Assembly (NCBI RefSeq): GCF_002878395.1
Contig: NC_061114.1
Span: forward strand, 162,318,927-162,382,926
DNA length: 64,000 bases
Reading direction: 5' to 3'
Source of the DNA: Capsicum annuum
Lineage: Eukaryota > Streptophyta > Magnoliopsida > Solanales > Solanaceae
Made by a program: the position numbers and the translations under genes
Notes under the pieces: model-generated
What the model was told of the DNA's origin: nothing
Database searches by the model: none
Seen by the model: the letters and a program-made list of their open reading frames with translations, nothing else
In this document: in pieces, positions 1-8,125 of the stretch
Numbering within the stretch: the first letter of the stretch is position 1
Layout: every line of letters begins with the position of its first letter

Positions 1-205
1 TGGTAGCGCCTATTTGATAATTTATAATATATGGGTAATCTATTGCGACATATGACAATCCATTTGATAATTTACAACAGATGGGTAATCTGTCGCAACA
101 AATGACTTAATCTGTTTGATAATTTATAATAGATTCGTAATCTGTTGTTACCTAATCTGATTGATAATTTATAACAGATGCGAAATTTGATGCAACATGT
201 TGAAC
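1..205. repeat. Half-palindrome cluster 1 (CATCTGTTG / CAACAGATG type)
   Basis: This AT-rich stretch repeats variants of 'gataatttataacagatgg', 'gggtaatctg' and 'tctgtcgcaaca'. The ideal unit CATCTGTTG+CAACAGATG is an 18-bp palindrome, but most copies here are half units with substitutions. Similar clusters recur at 2525-2910, 3855-3995, 4845-5060 and 5925-6170, so this belongs to the same locus. No coding capacity is seen. Confidence 0.6.
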
Positions 206-377
206 ATTTATTTTTATACAATTTTAATTGAGTTCATATGTTAGACTAATAGTACCTAAATTGATTAATCTAGGACCAGGGGTGAGTTCATAGAGTCAAC
301 TAGAGTACTCAGTCAACTACAACTTCAATTGTTTTTATACAATTTCGATTAAGTTCATATGTTAGACTAAATAGTAC
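204..377. repeat. Diverged direct repeat, ~115-bp period
   Basis: Two copies of a segment containing 'gttcatatgttagacta' followed by 'atagtacct' end near 260 and near 377. The copies differ by several substitutions and small indels. This is non-coding sequence just outside the left inverted repeat of the Ulp1-like locus. Confidence 0.55.
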
Positions 378-424
378 CTTTTTGGCAATTGCATGATGAG
401 AGGGTTAAAAATTACGCATATTTT

Positions 425-535
425 TTATAATTTTAAAAATAATTAAGATCAATTCGGATCAAATTAATATTTTCAAAACTTGTCATTCTTTTCCAAAATA
501 CAAATCAACTCATACAAAATATTTCATCATTTCAA
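425..535 (+). repeat. Left inverted repeat of the Ulp1/DUF1985 locus
   Basis: The segment holding 'attaatattttcaaaact' and then 'aaaatacaaatcaac' is matched, in reverse complement and with similar internal spacing, at about 6960-7055. The match fades outward at about 425. A CT-rich stretch follows inward on both sides. The pair could be terminal inverted repeats of a MULE-type DNA transposon that captured Ulp1 sequence, or the shared 5' ends of two head-to-head gene copies. No 9-bp target duplication was confirmed. Confidence 0.5.
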
Positions 536-899
536 ATCTCAAGTTCTCGCTCTTTCTCTCTCATTCTCACTCAACAATACAGTACAGACAACAACTACTC
601 AATAAATTTTCTCAACTCTCCACAACAGATCGCTTTTTTTCTCATTTCCAACTACATAGGTGTTATTTTCGACTTCATTCTTGCTTGTATCAGTCGTTTT
701 CTTTGTCTTGGTAGGCAACAGAGTTCGAGAAGAGTTCTATATTTTTTTATTTTTTTCTAAAAAATAAGTACTGTTAAATTAATGATTAAAAATAAAACTT
801 TTAGTTGTATTATCTTCGAGAATGGGTTTATAATTTTGAGTTTTGATGGTAAAATCGTAGGAAGAACTCGAGAAATTCCTAGTTTCCAGCGCAGTATTT

Positions 900-1100
900 C
901 GTTGACTGTTGTGGTATTATTGGATGGTGTTTGTGGTATTGATGGTGGTGGTGGTATTTGTGGTCTTCGTGGTGGCACTGGTGGTGGCATTGGTTGGTGA
1001 TATTTGTGGTTGCTGTCGGTGGTGTCGGTATTCGTGGTGTTTGTTTGTGGCATTGGTTGGTGGTGGATGTTGGTGTGTCAGTATTCGTGGTGTTTGTAAT
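900..1100. repeat. GT/GGT-rich low-complexity tract
   Basis: About 200 bp of imperfect repeats such as 'gtggtggtggtatttg', 'ggtggcactggtggtggc' and 'attcgtggtgtttg'. It lies in what looks like a 5' leader intron, ending at the acceptor 'tgtttgtag' near 1163, upstream of the first recognisable codon of the Ulp1-like pseudogene. Open frames here encode only Val/Gly/Cys/Trp or Thr/His/Pro runs and are not believed to be genes. Confidence 0.7.
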
Positions 1101-2524
1101 GTATTTTTTAAAATTTATGCATACATCAATTGTAATATAATTTTTATTTTTCTGTTGTTTGTAGGTAAAACATGTCTCCAAAAGAAAAGAAAGTGAAACT
1201 AGATCAACGTCTGACCACCCAAAAAAAATGCTAAAGTACAGAGGAATTCAGAGGAGCTACCTGAACAATCTCAATCAGGGAAAAGTAAAGCTGAGGAGAG
1301 ATGTGAAAACAATATTGAGGGAGGTGGACAAGGGTCTGTAGATGGTGATGAAGAAAATGAAAGTGAAAAAGAGAAGGAATTGGAAAGTGAGAAAGATAAA
1401 AAGGATGATCATCAACATGATGATAATAGATCACCAATGGGGTGTGAATTAATATCGACATCCCAGCATGATCCTATCAAAAATTTTAGTATTGATAGGT
1501 TTAAAGTTGCGATGCCGATAAATGACCCAGAAGCAAAACAACTAACTGGTCAAATTGTACTTAAATATCATATAGGAAATTTTTTTGAACATTTTATGAA
1601 AATTATGAAGAACGAAAACATAGCCAGACGTTTTAAGAAGAGCTATTTTGGATGCTTTCTTGAGCTGCCTGAGGACCCCTCTTCCCATTTTTGTTTCCTT
1701 ATGAAGATGGTATATGGTCTTCTCAAGCGTAGGATCAAGTACGTGGGGATGATAAAGATCCGGAGGAGGGGGGCAAAAAGAAAATGGATGAAATTTGGAT
1801 TAACTACAGTGGCATGCCTGTTTGTTTTGGCTTGTAAGAGTTTGCCATAGTGACGAGCTTGAGATGCCATCATCCAGAAGAACCACCACCCCGCAAAAAA
1901 CCTAAGGCAAGAAAACGCAAAAAAAAAATAGATGGGTTGTTTGACATTGCTGGACGTAGCTATAAAGCATCAGATATGTTGACAAATCTCGTGGATAAAA
2001 CCATACTAGAGCAGTACATGGAGCAATTATGCTTAGTTGGTTTGCCCATTAGGTTATTGGCAAGAGACATTAACAAGGTCATAGAACATGATTTGTTGGC
2101 ACATGCTGAGGATTTTGATAAATTCAACAATTATCCCTGGGGATATGACAGCTTCTACTTGACTGTCCAATATTTACTGACAAAGCTATCCTCAGGGACG
2201 ACCACATTATACAGCTTTCCTTGGGTTTTCATGGTAAAATTAATCACTAATTTTACTCATCCATTAATTTACATTGAATATAATTATTATGACTTTTTTT
2301 TTGCTTGCTTTCTGCTTATATTTTTTAGGCTTAGGCATTTGAAGCCATTCCTCCCCTCCGAAAGCAGTTAATGGATTACCCGGATGAGGTTTCTCATCCA
2401 AGGATGTTTAGGTGGTTGGTTGCAAAGAGCAACACCAATATTAAGGAGGCTGATCTCTTTAACTATCCGAATGATGCAGTACGTCTTCTTCAAGTAAAAT
2501 AATTTTACTCAAATAAAGATATTG

Positions 2525-2910
2525 AACAGTTGTTATATCTGGTGTAACAGATGTTATATCTGATGCACCAGATGGGATATCTGTTGCGACAAGTTACCCG
2601 TCCAATGCCAATCGGTGCAATAAATAGATAATCTGTTGCGACAGACGATTGATATCTTGCATCAGATTACCCATCTGTTGCTTTGGTTCTCTGAACCCAA
2701 ATCCTAACAGATTAACCATCTACTACAAATTATGCAACAAATATGTAATTTGATAATATATTGTTCATCTATTATCATCTATTGCATAATAGATTACCAG
2801 TCTTATGCAACTGTTGCAATAGATGATTGATATTTTGCATCAGATTATCCATGTGTTGCTCTGTTTCTATGAACCAGACTCAAATAGATTTTAACCATAT
2901 ACTATAAACT
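2525..2910. repeat. Half-palindrome cluster 2, inside an intron
   Basis: Many variants of 'atctgttgcgacaga', 'catcagattacccatctg' and 'tgcaacagatg' fill the intron between the 2329-2478 exon and the exon starting at 3011. Runs such as 'catctattatcatctattg' show local expansion. The same half-palindrome type occurs at 1-205, 3855-3995, 4845-5060 and 5925-6170. Confidence 0.65.
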
Positions 2911-3854
2911 ATGCAATAGATGGGTCTTTTATTTAAAAATATAACCCAACTGTGAAAATTATTATATTATATGATTTAAATACATCTGTATTTTTTTTTG
3001 TTTTTTATAGGCTGTGCATCCATAGATCGTTCCTACTGAGGAGGAGTTAGTGATGACTTCTTATATTACTCTAGGTCATGTTGATACTATACCAGACCCA
3101 ACGGTGGAGTTAATAAAGAAGGAATTGGCTAGAGCAACAACCATAAGAAGAACAGTTAGGCAAGGTCAGCCTAATGTTGAGGCTCTTCATAACCAACCTA
3201 CTAAGGCAGATCCGGGTGCTTCTTCTGGTGGAGTTGTTGGTGTTGGTGACAGGCATGCTGATGCTGCTACCACTCATGATGATGAGCATGTTGATTATCA
3301 AGAAAGAATAAATATGTTTGAAAATATCCCCTTTCACCATTACACAGGTCCCTCTCACCCCTCTTTACCCTCGTGTTTTTATTGCGAATGCGAAGAGTGC
3401 AAGGACAGACAGGATAAACTCTTTGAAAAAGTAGAGGCTATCTCTAAAGTTATCGAGGAATTCAAATCCAATAAGTGTTTCATACTATTCAAGAAGGTGA
3501 GGGAGCCACACACTCCTACAGTGTTGGTTAGGAGAAAAAAAAGAGTAATTAAAGACGTACTCTCCTGTTAAAAATCAAAAGAAATTGCAATTCCTCCCTC
3601 TCCAAAAGCTGTTGAAGTTCAGGGGCCAGTAAAAAAGGTGGACATATACGCAAAACTTGGCACCGAAGAGAAGAAGAATTTGCGACAGGCCAAGAATGCC
3701 AAGCCAGGCGCACCAGATTACCCCAGGCCTCCTTTTTCCCCCAAGACTTCCAGACTATGAATGATATGCATTTGTCGTATGAGGGCAAGGCAAGCTTACT
3801 TTTACTAACCTATCCCTTCTAATCTACCCCATGAAGAAGAAGCTACGCAATTGA

Positions 3855-3995
3855 TTTCACATCTGTTGTAACAACTGGGTATACTGGTGCAACTGGTAGT
3901 GTGGTTCTGTCGCAATTTATTATCCATCTGTTGCATAAGTTGCATTGGATTATTGATTCAGAGAACCCTATGCAACAGATGGACCATCCATTGTA
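3855..3995. repeat. Half-palindrome cluster 3, inside an intron
   Basis: Contains 'cacatctgttgtaacaact', 'ctgtcgcaatttattatcc', 'atctgttgcataagttgc' and 'tatgcaacagatgg'. It lies in the presumed last intron, before the acceptor at 4040-4041 of the Ulp1-like pseudogene. Confidence 0.6.
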
Positions 3996-4769
3996 TCTTT
4001 ACAATTATAACCTATTTAAAAATTGACTTCTTATATCACAGCATGTTGACATAATTCTCTGCCTCATGAGGAAAAGACAATTAATGTATTGGGAAGCTTA
4101 TGACGCTGCCGATAGGATAATGAACCCCGACTTCTGCAAGAAGCTCAAGAATAGGTATGATCAACTTAATGGGAAGGCGTTAGCCCTTAGCGTGGGACTT
4201 GATTTACTAGTTCCTACGTTGGTTTTGGATGAAGAAGAAATGAAAAATATGTTAGAGGGGATAGGCTAAATCCACACGGCAAGAGCTGAACCGAGGCAAA
4301 GAGGATTCTTGCAGTCATTAGCGTGAACGACATGTATTATCATACTGTTGAGATAATACTCGAGGAGAGAAGGATCAATGTTTATGAATCCAACGTACCT
4401 CTAGTCGACAATTTTGATCTTTTTTTTCTCGTGGAGCCACTGATGATAATGTTGCCCTTCTTGTTGAGGGAGAGTAAACTGATGAATCATTTGTCAAAGG
4501 AAGTGTTGATGAGGAAATCATGGAATTTTGAAGGTTGAAATAAATGAATGATCCTTCCAAAAGAAAATGCCACTAAAGCGAGCGGCTCGCACGCTCTTGC
4601 ACACATCGAATGTTTGCTGACCGGCACAGAAATGGCCTAGCTAACGAATTTTCTGTGCGACAACGCTATGGAAAACCTGCAAGAGGTCTGGGCTTATGGG
4701 GTACTAACTGGACGCTTGAAGCCTGTGTATATAGAAGATCCTGTGAAATAACAATTTTTAATTTCAAGT

Positions 4770-5060
4770 CACCCTTCACTTTATTACATGTACATGTAGT
4801 GGTAATAATTTTTTTCTGATGAAAGTTGAGTTTTTTATAATGCAATAGATTGTCAATCTATCGTAAAATATATTGAATCTGTTCTGGTAGATAGTTTATC
4901 TGTTGCAATAGGTTGGTCATCTGTTGCATTACTCCAATATTATTTCTGTGAATAATCTAAGTCTAATCTGTTGCAACAGTGTGAAGACCTATTTAATAAT
5001 TTCCAACAAATGACCTAAATTTTACAACATATGCCTAAATTTTTTTGATATTTTTCAACA
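4770..5060 (+). repeat. Direct repeat copy A flanking the GRF gene
   Basis: About 290 bp starting with the 3' flank of the Ulp1-like pseudogene ('gtagtggtaataattttt', 'gaaagttgag', 'taatgcaatagatt') and running into half-palindrome cluster 4 (4845-5060; 'ggttggtcatctgttgc', 'aatctgttgcaacagtg'). The same order of blocks recurs at 5855-6170, with visible divergence. The two copies bracket the reverse-strand GRF pseudogene. Confidence 0.65.
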
Positions 5061-5065
5061 GTTAC

Positions 5066-5182
5066 GCTTGAATATCCTTGTGCTCGACACCACCAAATCA
5101 GTAGCAAATACACACACCACCATAAAAATTTTAGCAATTAGGCTTGAATATCCATGTACCCAACAACACCAAATCAGTAGCA
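5066..5182. repeat. Internal duplication at the 3' end of the GRF gene
   Basis: 'cttgaatatcc' followed by 'caccaaatcagtagcaa' occurs at 5066-5107 and again, slightly altered, at 5148-5182. The second copy overlaps the 3' end of the GRF coding region on the reverse strand, so the first is a duplicated tail lying downstream of the gene. Confidence 0.55.
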
Positions 5183-5539
5183 ATAATGACAATAATGTAG
5201 TATCTTCTTGCTCGATTTTGTTTCTCTTCAGAAGCCTTGACTTTGTTCAACAAATCCCAGATTACACGATTTGCTTGTGAAGAGTATCGTTCTTCATACC
5301 AATCAAAGTAATTGCATCCACCCAATTTCTATAAAAAAGAGAACACAATTACAAAATAATTACAAGTCAATAATTAATCAATTAATTAAATAAAAAAATA
5401 TTACCTTTAAAATCTTACAAGTAAAAAACCTACGATTTGAATTTTGTTGAGTTCAAGAAGTCTTTAACAGAGCTTCATGACCGCACTTACAATATCAAAA
5501 ATCTTTATCACAAAAAATAGTGGAAGATGTGCTCGACAT
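5131..5539 (-). pseudogene. GRF-type zinc-finger protein with C-terminal membrane helix, broken
   Basis: Reverse-strand two-exon gene: exon 1 5539-5405, exon 2 5328-5131, with a clean GT..AG intron in phase 0, giving about 110 codons. Exon 1 begins with a Ser/Thr-rich start and carries the front of a GRF zinc finger ('YCKCGHEALLKTS'), then 'NRRFFTC'. Exon 2 completes it ('GGCNYFDWYEERY') and continues into a Lys/Glu-rich helix and a hydrophobic C-terminal segment ('YYIIVIIATDLVLLGTWIF') that looks membrane-spanning. This GRF plus coiled-coil plus C-terminal TM layout is common in plant genomes; GRF fingers bind nucleic acid, but the role of these short plant forms is not established. Two in-frame TGA codons interrupt exon 1, the second where family members usually have Trp after KTS. 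Confidence 0.7.
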
Positions 5540-5717
5540 TGTCAAGCTCAATTGGAAAAAAAGAAAGAAATAAATTGAAGAATTTGGATAGATAAAAGAA
5601 GATGACGATGAAGAAGAAGATTTGAGAATTTAGGGTTAAATTTTTGGAGGAAGATGAATATATAAGTCAATTGGAGGGGGGAATGACTGTTGGGGGCCAA
5701 GTGTCGGCAAGTCAGCA

Positions 5718-5740
5718 AAATGTGTCAGACTGACACATTT
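5718..5740. promoter_or_regulatory. 11-bp-arm perfect palindrome
   Basis: The arms AAATGTGTCAG and CTGACACATTT are separated by a single A. The site lies about 180 bp upstream of the reverse-strand GRF start codon, so it could form a hairpin or a dimeric protein site. Function is unknown; the regulatory label rests only on symmetry and position. Confidence 0.4.
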
Positions 5741-5815
5741 GATGCCTATTTTATTTTACGTGTTTAAAATGAACACTATCTACTTGATGCCTATTTTATT
5801 TTAGGTGTTTGAACT
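5739..5815. repeat. Short tandem duplication of 'tgatgcctattttatttta'
   Basis: 'tgatgcctattttatttta' followed by 'cgtgttt' or 'ggtgttt' and then 'gaacac' occurs twice, about 44 bp apart. It is non-coding and sits between the palindrome at 5718 and direct repeat copy B. Confidence 0.6.
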
Positions 5816-5854
5816 GAACACCATCGATGGATTCTGCCTTTTTTATTTCAATTC

Positions 5855-6170
5855 ACTTTAACCTTTTTACACGTAGTGATAATTTTTTATGTCTAACGAA
5901 AGTTGAATTTTTATAATGCAATAGATTCTCCATCCGTTGTAACAGTTATTCTACCTGTTCTGACATATAATTTATCTGTTAAAATAGGTTGGTCATCTAT
6001 TGCATTATCTCGATGTTTCTATCTAAGTCCATCTGTTGCAAAAGTGGAAAGACCTGTTTGATAAATTCCAACAAATTACCTACCTGTTGCAACATATGTC
6101 TAAATCTGTTTGACTTTTCCAATAGATGTGTCGTCTGTTGCAACAAATACATTATCTATTGCAATATTTG
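5855..6170 (+). repeat. Direct repeat copy B flanking the GRF gene
   Basis: Second copy of the block at 4770-5060: 'cacgtagtgataatttttt', 'gaaagttgaatttttataatg', then half-palindrome cluster 5 (5925-6170; 'ggttggtcatctattgc', 'acctgttgcaacatatg', 'gtctgttgcaacaaat'). Shared order and orientation suggest that a segment containing the tail of an Ulp1-like gene was duplicated around the GRF gene. Confidence 0.65.
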
Positions 6171-6383
6171 AATCTAGTATTCCTTTTCAATTAATAAGTT
6201 CAAATCTAAGGATTAAATAAAATTCATAGACAAAATAAAATAAATCGACACCTTCAGAAATTAGCTGAAATAAGTCAACGAATAAATAAAATGTAAAAAT
6301 TTAGTTATGGGTACAAATATCAACAAATACATCAACAACAATTTAAGTATGATGCCCAAGAATTACTTTGGGTTAGAATAGGT

Positions 6384-6590
6384 ATAACTTGAGAAGGAGG
6401 ACAACATTTTAGTCCAGTAACTATGACAAACTCCTTCCAACCAAAATAAACAGGCATGCCATAGTAATTTATCCACACCTCATCCATCTTATCTTTGTTT
6501 TCTTACATAAACCTACACTTGAAAAATTAATATATCATTTTCATTTGGAAACAAGCATTGTTGTCCTCCAGCAAATCAAAAGGATAACAA
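6384..6590 (-). pseudogene. DUF1985 domain fragment, reverse strand
   Basis: On the reverse strand, three readable pieces follow the order of the DUF1985 core seen in the forward pseudogene: 'NNACFQMKMIY', then 'KDKMDEVWINYYGMPVYFGW', then 'KEFVIVTGLKCC'. Two in-frame stops fall between the first and second pieces. It keeps the 'FG(W)KEF..VTGL' segment that is broken in the forward copy, so the two copies decayed independently. No protease part follows. Its upstream side runs into the 143-bp tandem repeat and the right inverted repeat. Confidence 0.65.
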
Positions 6591-6661
6591 TAAATCAAAC
6601 AAGCAACGATGAAGAATTCGAAGATGTTGTGGCTGGAAAGCAAGGCTGTCACGTCAAGTGA

Positions 6662-6962
6662 AGGTTGAAGTCGAAAAGAAACTCAAAGCCCAACTATTTG
6701 TAGTCGAATATTAAATTCGCGAGGATTGAAATGAGAAATTTGAAGAACAGTTGGTTGGAAAAGAGTTGAGAGAAGCTGTCTAGAGAGGGATGAGAGACAG
6801 GTTGATTTGAATTGAAGAGAGGAACTCGAAGCCCAACTATTTATCGTCGGAGGTAGAAGTCGCCGAGGGTTGAAGGGAGAAATTTTGCAGAACTGTCGGT
6901 TGGGAGAGAGAGGAGAGAAGCTGTCGAGAGAGAGGAGAGAGTGGTTGATTTGGATTGAAGAG
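6662..6962. repeat. 143-bp tandem duplication, two copies
   Basis: 'aactcaaagcccaactattt' at 6680 recurs as 'aactcgaagcccaactattt' at 6823. The sequence between is matched in order ('gggttgaa', 'gaaattt', 'agaagctgtc', 'gagag', 'gttgattt', 'attgaagag'). This probably corresponds to the leader region of the reverse-strand DUF1985 copy. Divergence is considerable, so the duplication is old. Confidence 0.6.
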
Positions 6963-7055
6963 GGTGTGGGTTGGGTTGATTTGTATTTTTGAAAAGATTA
7001 GAAAGTTTTGAAAATATTAATCAAGTCCACAATTAACTTAATCAAGTTTTCTAAT
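6960..7055 (-). repeat. Right inverted repeat of the Ulp1/DUF1985 locus
   Basis: Reverse complement of the left repeat: it contains 'gttgatttgtatttttgaaaa' and then 'agttttgaaaatattaat' with similar spacing to the copy at 425-535. Similarity drops beyond about 7055. Confidence 0.5.
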
Positions 7056-7990
7056 GATGTTTGACCTTTAAGTTGGTCAATGTCATCAATCTTTCAATCA
7101 AAACTTAAAAGACATCTTTCCTTCAATTTTCTCTAGTTAGTAGATGAAGTTGAATTAATAGATTAATAAAAAATAAAATGGAAGGTAAGGAATATAAGTA
7201 CACGTCTTAATTGGTTAAAAATATAAAATTAAAAGTCCAATAATAAATTAATAATTATTTAATATTTCATATTTTATTATTTTTAAAAATTAGTCAATAG
7301 AATGTAATTAAAGAAGATATTGATATTGTTCTTTTTATACTTCTAAAATCACTGTAATTGTGATTAGTTATTAACTATCAATTATTATTTCACTATTTAT
7401 AATTATTTTTAATATTTCATTGTTTTTGAAATATATAAATGCTATACAAGAAAAACTCATTAATTTTATGTGAATAAGATATTCTATTAATAAATAATCT
7501 TAAAAGAATTCTCCGTACCTATACTATTATTTCTTTCATTTCATTTTGGTTAAATGCATTTCATTTTATATGATTATTAAGAATTTATAAAATAATTCTT
7601 TATTTATATTAATGGTATTCATTGAACCTAAAAATATTTATTAAAATTATAATTATTAATATAATATATTATTAATTATAAATATAAAAAAAATAATTAT
7701 TAATTAATTACTTAATAATTTAATAATTAATTAATTAATATAGAGTAATATTTATTTTTAATAAAATGACCAACTAAATTGATTCTAAGGAGCAGCAGTA
7801 ATAGTTGAGTTGCGTATTAATTTATGGGTGGCGGGCGGTTTAGCTTGTTGGTATTAAAGCTGCTAACCCCTCAAAGTGGACCAAACAAGAAACACCCAAG
7901 TCATCATTGTTACTTCAATTAATACTCCTAACTCTCACTTCTCTCTCTCTAACCATTTGTTCTCTCTATCTAACCTTGAAAACCAATCTA
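7056..7990. other. AT-rich spacer upstream of the kinase gene
   Basis: Very AT-rich DNA with long runs of alternating 'taatta' around 7640-7740 and no open frame of note. The last 70 bp turn pyrimidine-rich ('ctctctctctaacc'), as is common just upstream of, or in, plant 5' leaders. No transposon or RNA gene recognised. Confidence 0.6.
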
Positions 7991-8050
7991 CTCTACTACT
8001 ACTCTTCTAACCAAAAAAAACCAAACGCTTAAATTTAGTCTTTTACTCCT

Positions 8051-8060
8051 CTTTATATAT
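8051..8060 (+). promoter_or_regulatory. Probable TATA box of the USP-kinase gene
   Basis: 'ctttatatat' lies 66-75 bp before the ATG at 8126. A start site about 30 bp downstream would give a leader near 40 nt. The CT-rich stretch at 7925-7990 could instead belong to a longer leader from an upstream start; transcript data would decide. Confidence 0.45.
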
Positions 8061-8125
8061 GAGTAGTTTTTTCAGTTTATCTCAATAATAATCTCAGCTC
8101 TCATAAAATCCCTTTGGCGCCAAAA

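Larger units (their letters stand above)
1172..4750 (+). pseudogene. Ulp1-type (C48) cysteine protease-like gene with DUF1985, broken
   Basis: Decayed member of the plant DUF1985-Ulp1 family, in which a DUF1985 domain precedes a SUMO-protease-like C48 domain; these genes are often spread by Mutator-like transposons. Inferred parts: ATG at 1172 and an acidic Glu/Lys linker; DUF1985 at about 1480-2233 ('NDPEAKQLTGQIV', 'MDEIWINYSGMPVCFGL'); splice 2233/2329; exon 2329-2478; exon from 3011 carrying a basic linker; protease part 4042-4750. Breaks: a frameshift in an A-run near 1225, a second near 1735-1750, a stop in place of the usual Lys after FGL, and stops at expected Trp positions just after 2329 and near 3023. 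In the protease part, a catalytic-type His is plausible at 4341-4343, but the usual 'DCG' nucleophile reads 'ASG' (codon 4581-4583), so Cys appears replaced by Ser. No intact frame survives and activity is not expected. Confidence 0.72.

Noticed and set aside
782..1196. Overlapping open frames encoding Gly/Val/Trp-rich or Pro/Thr/His-rich peptides
   Set aside because: They are products of the GGT/GT low-complexity tract in a presumed leader intron; both strands give open frames because the tract lacks stops.
1..6170. Half-palindrome clusters as a CRISPR-like array
   Set aside because: Spacing is irregular, units are imperfect, and the sequence is plant nuclear DNA with introns.
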